45,398 nt of DNA from positions 20,765-66,162 of the forward strand of contig DEKX01000037.1 in NCBI GenBank assembly GCA_002354095.1, written 5' to 3'. Shown here piece by piece: positions 40,131-45,398 of the stretch. The DNA is from Prevotella sp. UBA2711. Lineage in GTDB: Bacteria > Bacteroidota > Bacteroidia > Bacteroidales > Bacteroidaceae. Position 1 is the stretch's first letter, and each line of letters begins with the position of its first letter. The notes below the pieces were generated by a model that did not search any database, was not told the DNA's origin, and worked only from the letters and a program-made list of their open reading frames with translations. The translations under genes and the position numbers were made by a program.

Positions 40131-42398
40131 ATGGCAGAACTACCTAACCTCATTGCCGACCTTGCCTATATCCTGATATCGGCAGGCATCGTAACACTGA
40201 TTTTCAAAAAGTTGAAACAGCCCCTCGTATTGGGCTATATCGTAGCTGGTTTCCTGGTAAGTCCGCACATGCCCTACACGGCATCGGTTGTCGATATGGA
40301 GAGTATTCACTTGTGGGCAGACATCGGTGTGATGTTCCTGCTATTCTCTTTGGGACTCGACTTCTCGTTCAAGAAGATTCTGAAGATGGGAGCCTCACCT
40401 GTAATTACCACCCTGACCATCATCTTTTTCATGTCTATCCTGGGCGTGATGGTAGGACGGCTGTTCCAATGGGGTAAGATGGACTGTATCTTCCTGGGCG
40501 GTATGCTTGCCATGAGTTCCACCACTATTATATATAAGGCATTCGACGATTTGGGATTGCGGCAACAGCAGTTTGCCGGACTGGTCATGAGCGTGCTAAT
40601 CTTGGAAGATATTCTGGCCATTGTGATGATGGTGATGCTGAGTGCTATAGCCAGCGGCAATAATCCCGATGGTGGCGAAATGCTGGGTTCGATAGCCAAA
40701 ATCGGTTTCTTCCTGATACTCTGGCTGGTGGTGGGCATCTTTGCTATTCCCCAATTCCTGCGCAGAGTGCGCAGTCTGATTAACCCTGAGGTGCTGCTGA
40801 TTGTATCATTAGGTCTATGCTGTGCGATGGCAGTATTCTCCACCAAGGTAGGTTTCTCGTCGGCTTTCGGTGCCTTTATCATGGGTAGTATTCTGGCAGA
40901 GACGGTGGAAGCAGAACGCATTGAGAAACTGGTAGAACCCGTCAAGAACTTGTTTGGTGCTATCTTCTTCGTCTCGGTAGGTATGCTGGTTGACCCGCAG
41001 ATTCTGATCGACTATGCCCTACCCATCCTTGCCTTGATACTGACGATTATCATCGGACAGAGTGTCTTCGGTTCATTCGCCTTCATGCTGGGTGGCGAGT
41101 CGTTGAAATCAGCCATGCGATGCGGATTCTCGATGGCACAGATTGGTGAGTTCTCGTTCATCATTGCCTCACTGGGATTGTCGCTGGGCGTTATCAGCGA
41201 TTTCCTCTACCCCGTAGTGGTGGCTGTCTCCGTCATCACCACCTTCCTCACTCCTTACATGATACGTCTCGCCATCCCGACCTACAACAGTCTGGAGCGA
41301 AGACTACCCAAGCAATTCATCAAGTTGCTCAATCATTTCTCGATGAGTCATCCTACATCCAAGGAGCAGAGCAAATGGAAGAAGCTTCTCATGCAAATGG
41401 GTCTCAACACCCTTATTTACTCTATCCTCTCGTCGGCCATCATCACCGTGATGTTCACTTTCGTGCTACCCATCATGCACCGCATACTGCCTGGTCCGGA
41501 GCTCCGTTGGTATGGTAATGCCATTACGGGCATCGCCACCATTATATTCATAGCCCCGTTCCTGCGTGCGATGGTGATGAAGAAGAATCACAGCGAGGAG
41601 TGGAAAGCATTATGGGCTGAGAGCAACATCAACCATCTGCCCCTGTTGTTCACGGTCTTAGTACGAGCCGTCATAGCCGTCAACTTCATTTTCTATATCT
41701 GCCACCATCTGAGCAAGTTCTCCAGTGCCGTACTGATAACCATCGGCATCATTGTGGTTATCATGATTGTGGTGTCGCGCTCTATCAAGCAGCGCAGCAT
41801 CCGCTTGGAACGGCTCTTCATCCTCAACCTGCGCAGTCGCGATATAGCTGCCCAGGTGCATGGCAAGAAACGCCCGCTCTATGAGGGCAAGCTGCTGGAT
41901 CGCGATGTGCATCTTGCCGTTTTCGACATCCCGATGGACACCATGTGGATGGGCAGAACACTCAGACAGCTCAATTTAGGTAAGAAATACGATATCCATA
42001 TCACCAGTATCCTGCGAGCCAACCATCGCCTGAACATACCCGACGGCGATTATGTCCTCTTCCCAGGCGACAAACTGGAGGTGATAGGCAGCGACGAACA
42101 GTTAGCTAAATTCAAACAGGCCGTTGAGCAGGAAGTTTTGGGCGAAGAGGTCAATCTGGAAGACCGTGAGATGAAGTTGCGCCAGATTATCATCGGTGCT
42201 GACAGTCCTTTCATTGGCAAGAACCTGATAGAGAGCGGCATCCGCGACCTCTACAGCTGTATGGTAGTGGGATTGGAGGAAGGTAAGGAGAATCTGTCGC
42301 ACGTCAGTCCGCAACGCAAATTCCAAGAAGGCGACATCCTTTGGGTGGTAGGCGAAGAAGATTCACTGAATGCTTTGCTCAATTCACGACAAGAATAA
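40131..42398 (+). CDS. CPA2-family cation:proton antiporter with RCK_C-like domain
   Basis: The 755-residue protein has an N-terminal antiporter module (about 1-380, roughly 12 membrane segments) with MSSTTIIYKAFDDLGL, FSSAFGAFIMGSILAET and GFSMAQIGEFSFIIASLG, as in KefB/YbaL. A second hydrophobic block (about 425-565) follows. The C-terminal 150 residues resemble TrkA-C/RCK_C regulatory domains (GDYVLFPGDKLEVIGSDEQL and a second copy with GDILWVVGEEDSLN). The NAD-binding RCK_N domain of KefB/KefC is missing, so control differs. It exchanges K+ or Na+ for protons at the inner membrane. Confidence 0.9.
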   Translation: MAELPNLIADLAYILISAGIVTLIFKKLKQPLVLGYIVAGFLVSPHMPYTASVVDMESIHLWADIGVMFLLFSLGLDFSFKKILKMGASPVITTLTIIFFMSILGVMVGRLFQWGKMDCIFLGGMLAMSSTTIIYKAFDDLGLRQQQFAGLVMSVLILEDILAIVMMVMLSAIASGNNPDGGEMLGSIAKIGFFLILWLVVGIFAIPQFLRRVRSLINPEVLLIVSLGLCCAMAVFSTKVGFSSAFGAFIMGSILAETVEAERIEKLVEPVKNLFGAIFFVSVGMLVDPQILIDYALPILALILTIIIGQSVFGSFAFMLGGESLKSAMRCGFSMAQIGEFSFIIASLGLSLGVISDFLYPVVVAVSVITTFLTPYMIRLAIPTYNSLERRLPKQFIKLLNHFSMSHPTSKEQSKWKKLLMQMGLNTLIYSILSSAIITVMFTFVLPIMHRILPGPELRWYGNAITGIATIIFIAPFLRAMVMKKNHSEEWKALWAESNINHLPLLFTVLVRAVIAVNFIFYICHHLSKFSSAVLITIGIIVVIMIVVSRSIKQRSIRLERLFILNLRSRDIAAQVHGKKRPLYEGKLLDRDVHLAVFDIPMDTMWMGRTLRQLNLGKKYDIHITSILRANHRLNIPDGDYVLFPGDKLEVIGSDEQLAKFKQAVEQEVLGEEVNLEDREMKLRQIIIGADSPFIGKNLIESGIRDLYSCMVVGLEEGKENLSHVSPQRKFQEGDILWVVGEEDSLNALLNSRQE

Positions 42399-42409
42399 CA
42401 TCGTCATTC

Positions 42410-45241
42410 TTAATACCACTGCACGGCATTGGAATAACTGCTGCGCTTATCGTATTTCAAAGCATCGGTAAGCGTGGCGGCATTGCATCGGAATGAGAAG
42501 TTATAACTGGTATAAGGTGCCAATACCACAGAACAAGACATGTTGAAACAGTGCAGGTCACGCGATAGCGATGCTGTAGTCATAGAAATCTTATGGTTCT
42601 CGAAGTCATAGCCCGATGAGAACGTGATGTTCCATCCGTCAGAAATACGCACATTACCAGCCACATTCAAATTCTGCGTGAACTTATATGGATAGCGCAT
42701 GGTATCGTAATTGAAGTTGCCCGCCGTATTCTCACGCATCGTGACACCATAGCCGATACTGAGCGACCAGGGCACATTGAAGGTCATATATCCATCTTCA
42801 TCCGTCTCGGCTTTACCTGCATTTTCCTTGCGAGCACCGTGTTTTCCTGCTTCCATCTTGTCGTCCAGATTGGTCTCATTCCCACTGTCGTACTCGTCAG
42901 TCTTATCGTCCTTATCGTCTTTCTTCACTCGCTCGCCTCTGAGCCATTTGAAGAAGTTGGCCACCTTCTTATTGTCGAGGGTATAGTTCAGCGACTGTGA
43001 GATGCCCTGGAATCGGCCGAAGCGTCCCTTGCTATACTCTGTACGATTACCGATGTAAGGACGAGCTCCAACGGAGTCGGCCTCATAGGCATAAGTAGCA
43101 AAGACGGCACTCAGATTGAGGGTATAGCTCTTCGACAGTTTCAGACGCAGACGTGTTGACAGGTCGCTCCAAGGACGCTCTTTGGCTGCGAAGTTATACG
43201 ACATCGAGGCTCCCAATTCATCAATGATACTGATTTTCTTAAAACCAGTGGAGTCGTCCTCGCTTCGAACTTTCATTTCGATATTGTTCTTGATATCCCA
43301 CGAAATGCGTCCTGTCTTACCTGTCCCTGGAACGCCATAGAGTGTTCCCTGATAAGGCGAATATTCCACCAACGACACATTACCATTGGCATCCACCTTG
43401 GTATAGGTATCGTAATAGCCATAGCGCGACGCGCTGAAGTCAGGTGCATAACTGAAGCTCACCGTAGGGGTGAACACATGGCGAATGGCCTGAATCTTAT
43501 CACCGAATATCTTACGACTGGGCACGTAGAAACCATAAAGTGTGGTTGATGCCGAAAGTGAGAAGTTCCAGTCATAGACATTATGGAATCCCGTGAGGGT
43601 ATCAATAACCTCCTTCTGGTTAGCCTCATCCCACGAACGCTTGTACTTCTGGGTGTACATACGGTCGGTGAAGGTGAAAGACGGGTTGAGATTCAGATAG
43701 CCAAAGAGGGTAAAGTTACCACTGATGGGAATCGTGTGCTTCATACCATTGCGCCAATCTTTGGTCAGACTGGAGTGCAGAATCTTATCTTCCTTGGTAG
43801 AAATAGAATTGCTCAACTGTCCGGTATAACTCATTGAAATCTTTTCATACCAGCGTTCCTTGCCTGCTGCATGCTTACGCTTGAAGGGATAGAAACGGGC
43901 AATCGAAATGTTCAAGTCGGGTAAGGTCATACCAATGGTAGAGTCGCGCATGTTCTGGTTGAGGTTCACCGTTGAACTCAGCGTCATACCGATACTGGAG
44001 AACTGGGTGCTCCAACTGACTGAACTCGTGCGGGTTGACTGCGTCAACGCTTGCGGGTTATACATCGAATTCAGGTTGTTGGGCTCATAGTTCGTGGTAG
44101 CAAAGTTGACACTGGCAGACAGCGACGAATAGGGATTAGCCTTAGAATCCTGTCGGTGGCTCCACTGAATCTTGAAACTGGTTGACTTGACATAGTCAGG
44201 CATATTCTTATCGCCCGTTACAGAATTCTGATAACTGGCAAAGAACGAGCCGCTATACCTATAGCGCTTACGGTAATTGGAGGCAGCAGAGATTCCCCAC
44301 GATCCTTTGGTATATATCTCGCCAAGGAGCTTTAAGTCCCATTTATCACTCATGGCGAAGTAATATCCACCATCACGCAGATAGAAGCCTCGCGACGTCT
44401 CGTCACCATAGGTAGGCATAATGAGACCCGAGGAATAACTCTTAGTAAAGGGGAAGAAACCATAAGGAATGGCAAAGGGCAATGGCACATCGGCTACTAC
44501 CAGATAGGCTGGACCGAACACCACATCCTTACCAGGACGCACCTTAGCTCGCGACAGGGCGATATAGAAATCGGGATGCGGCTCGTCGCAAGTGGTATAG
44601 CGTCCGTGTTGCAGGAAGAGTTCACCTTTATCATTACGCTTCGATATCTCAGACACCATGAAACCTTCGTCCTGCTGGGTATATACATTCTGAATCAGAC
44701 CTTTCTTTGTCTTGAAGTTAAAGGCCATCGTATCGCTCTCATAGGTGTCGCTACCCATTTTAAATATAGGTGTACCGAATTTCTCGCCAGTGGTATCGCG
44801 AGCACCGGTGGCATGCACCAAACTGGAGTCCATCTGCATATAGATCTGCTCACTCTGCAGGTCCATGTCCTGATATTTCACCTGTGCATTACCAAACAGC
44901 CGGGCAATACCTGAGCCACCCTCGTAGGTCATGGAGTCGTCAGCCTGATATTCAACCGGCGCATCAATACCGTTCTTACGCTGGCGATTGAGACTGTCGG
45001 CATGCAGCGAGTCATCTATGGCTTTATTATGCTTCCAGATAGCCAGTTCCAATGAATCCATCTTCGTGGTGTCAACGGCAAGAGACTTCGTGGTGTCGCG
45101 CTTGACGGAATCAAGGCGCACGCTATCAAAAGACACGCTGTCCTTGTCGTTTACACTTTGAGGAAAGCGTAAACGAGGAAACTCCGCCCACACAAAAGTG
45201 AGGACGAAGAACAGGATAAGGATGAGCGTATTTTTTCTCAC
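42410..45241 (-). CDS. lptD: LptD-like outer-membrane LPS assembly protein
   Basis: The 943-residue protein has a signal segment (LILILFFVLTFVWA), an LptA/OstA-like domain (about 95-240, with YEGGSGIARLFGNAQVKYQ) and a long beta-barrel rich in alternating aromatic strands, including the family block PFAIPYGFFPFTKSYSSGL. It inserts lipopolysaccharide into the outer leaflet. A charged Asp/Lys-rich insertion (about 785-820, KKDDKDDKTDEYD) sits in the barrel part, probably an extracellular or periplasmic loop. The 3' end faces the antiporter with an 11-bp gap. Confidence 0.9.
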   Translation of the reverse strand: MRKNTLILILFFVLTFVWAEFPRLRFPQSVNDKDSVSFDSVRLDSVKRDTTKSLAVDTTKMDSLELAIWKHNKAIDDSLHADSLNRQRKNGIDAPVEYQADDSMTYEGGSGIARLFGNAQVKYQDMDLQSEQIYMQMDSSLVHATGARDTTGEKFGTPIFKMGSDTYESDTMAFNFKTKKGLIQNVYTQQDEGFMVSEISKRNDKGELFLQHGRYTTCDEPHPDFYIALSRAKVRPGKDVVFGPAYLVVADVPLPFAIPYGFFPFTKSYSSGLIMPTYGDETSRGFYLRDGGYYFAMSDKWDLKLLGEIYTKGSWGISAASNYRKRYRYSGSFFASYQNSVTGDKNMPDYVKSTSFKIQWSHRQDSKANPYSSLSASVNFATTNYEPNNLNSMYNPQALTQSTRTSSVSWSTQFSSIGMTLSSTVNLNQNMRDSTIGMTLPDLNISIARFYPFKRKHAAGKERWYEKISMSYTGQLSNSISTKEDKILHSSLTKDWRNGMKHTIPISGNFTLFGYLNLNPSFTFTDRMYTQKYKRSWDEANQKEVIDTLTGFHNVYDWNFSLSASTTLYGFYVPSRKIFGDKIQAIRHVFTPTVSFSYAPDFSASRYGYYDTYTKVDANGNVSLVEYSPYQGTLYGVPGTGKTGRISWDIKNNIEMKVRSEDDSTGFKKISIIDELGASMSYNFAAKERPWSDLSTRLRLKLSKSYTLNLSAVFATYAYEADSVGARPYIGNRTEYSKGRFGRFQGISQSLNYTLDNKKVANFFKWLRGERVKKDDKDDKTDEYDSGNETNLDDKMEAGKHGARKENAGKAETDEDGYMTFNVPWSLSIGYGVTMRENTAGNFNYDTMRYPYKFTQNLNVAGNVRISDGWNITFSSGYDFENHKISMTTASLSRDLHCFNMSCSVVLAPYTSYNFSFRCNAATLTDALKYDKRSSYSNAVQWY

Positions 45242-45245
45242 GGCT

Positions 45246-45253
45246 GCAAAAGT
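45246..45253 (-). promoter_or_regulatory. -7 box before lptD
   Basis: TACTTTTG on the minus strand, immediately upstream of the ATG, fits TAnnTTTG. If it is used, the transcript would be almost leaderless. No clear -33 box is evident. Confidence 0.4.
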
Positions 45254-45398
45254 ACAAAATATTTATGGAATATCGCCTTCCTTACAGAAGTTTAACTTTT
45301 CGAGCACTATTTTTTCGACAGAGAACCACCCTGTCCACGCTTGCAGCTACTGATTATTAATTAAAATTTCGCAAAAAGCCTACATGCCTACATAAAAA

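Noticed and set aside
42391..42411. Hairpin between the antiporter and lptD stops
   Set aside because: The stem is only 6 bp (AAGAAT/ATTCTT) with no GC core, too weak to call a terminator.

Overview
The window looks like a chromosomal segment of a member of the Bacteroidota, most likely Prevotellaceae. The evidence is repeated TAnnTTTG -7 boxes with TTG or TTTG about 19-20 nt upstream, few Shine-Dalgarno sites, a short relative of the hybrid two-component regulators typical of this phylum, a DUF4369-type lipoprotein, LptD, DivIC and Wza/Wzz proteins of the expected type. The genus is an inference.

Region A (1-11052, all + strand) is an accessory block read as an anti-phage defence island. 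In order it holds the tail of an unidentified gene, a gluzincin-like zinc metallopeptidase with a Cys-rich tail, a PIN-like nuclease, an ABC-type ATPase fused to a TOPRIM-like nuclease (OLD/GajA or fused PARIS type), a PD-(D/E)xK nuclease and Ski2-like helicase that together look like Hachiman (HamA/HamB) or AbpAB, an SF1 helicase with an N-terminal region of nuclease-like appearance, an unknown protein, and a class III nucleotidyl-cyclase-like protein. Gaps between genes are 2-89 bp, so much of it could be one transcript. The gene combination is the main candidate for an undescribed composite system.

Region B (11074-15466, +) is a polysaccharide pair (DegT-type aminotransferase and small phosphoglycosyl transferase), two tiny coupled ORFs and an SF2 helicase with an N-terminal helicase-associated domain, closed by a strong terminator. 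Region C (15467-24000) has a short hybrid histidine kinase/response regulator/AraC protein facing a minus-strand operon for polysaccharide export (Wza, Wzz), a TrpB2-type tryptophan synthase beta chain and a sodium:solute symporter.

Region D (24026-33700, -) is housekeeping. It contains a glycosyltransferase-PlsC-Mfd operon with 4-bp overlaps, then a lipoprotein-dihydroorotase-MetH activation-phosphoesterase operon, then DivIC and a small membrane protein. A mirror-symmetric divergent promoter separates divIC from dnaX. Region E (33756-45398) contains dnaX facing asnA, tRNA-Arg(CCG), a YqiA-like hydrolase, tRNA-Val(CAC) followed closely by a secreted GH5 glycosidase, pepT, a CPA2 antiporter, and lptD on the opposite strand.

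A recurrent small-scale pattern is DNA with a 7-bp period. It appears at gene boundaries (13277, 33702, 36611, 38865) and inside coding sequences (the SF2 helicase and mfd). In mfd it is a perfect four-copy heptamer placed where loss or gain of one unit would remove the C-terminal regulatory domain.
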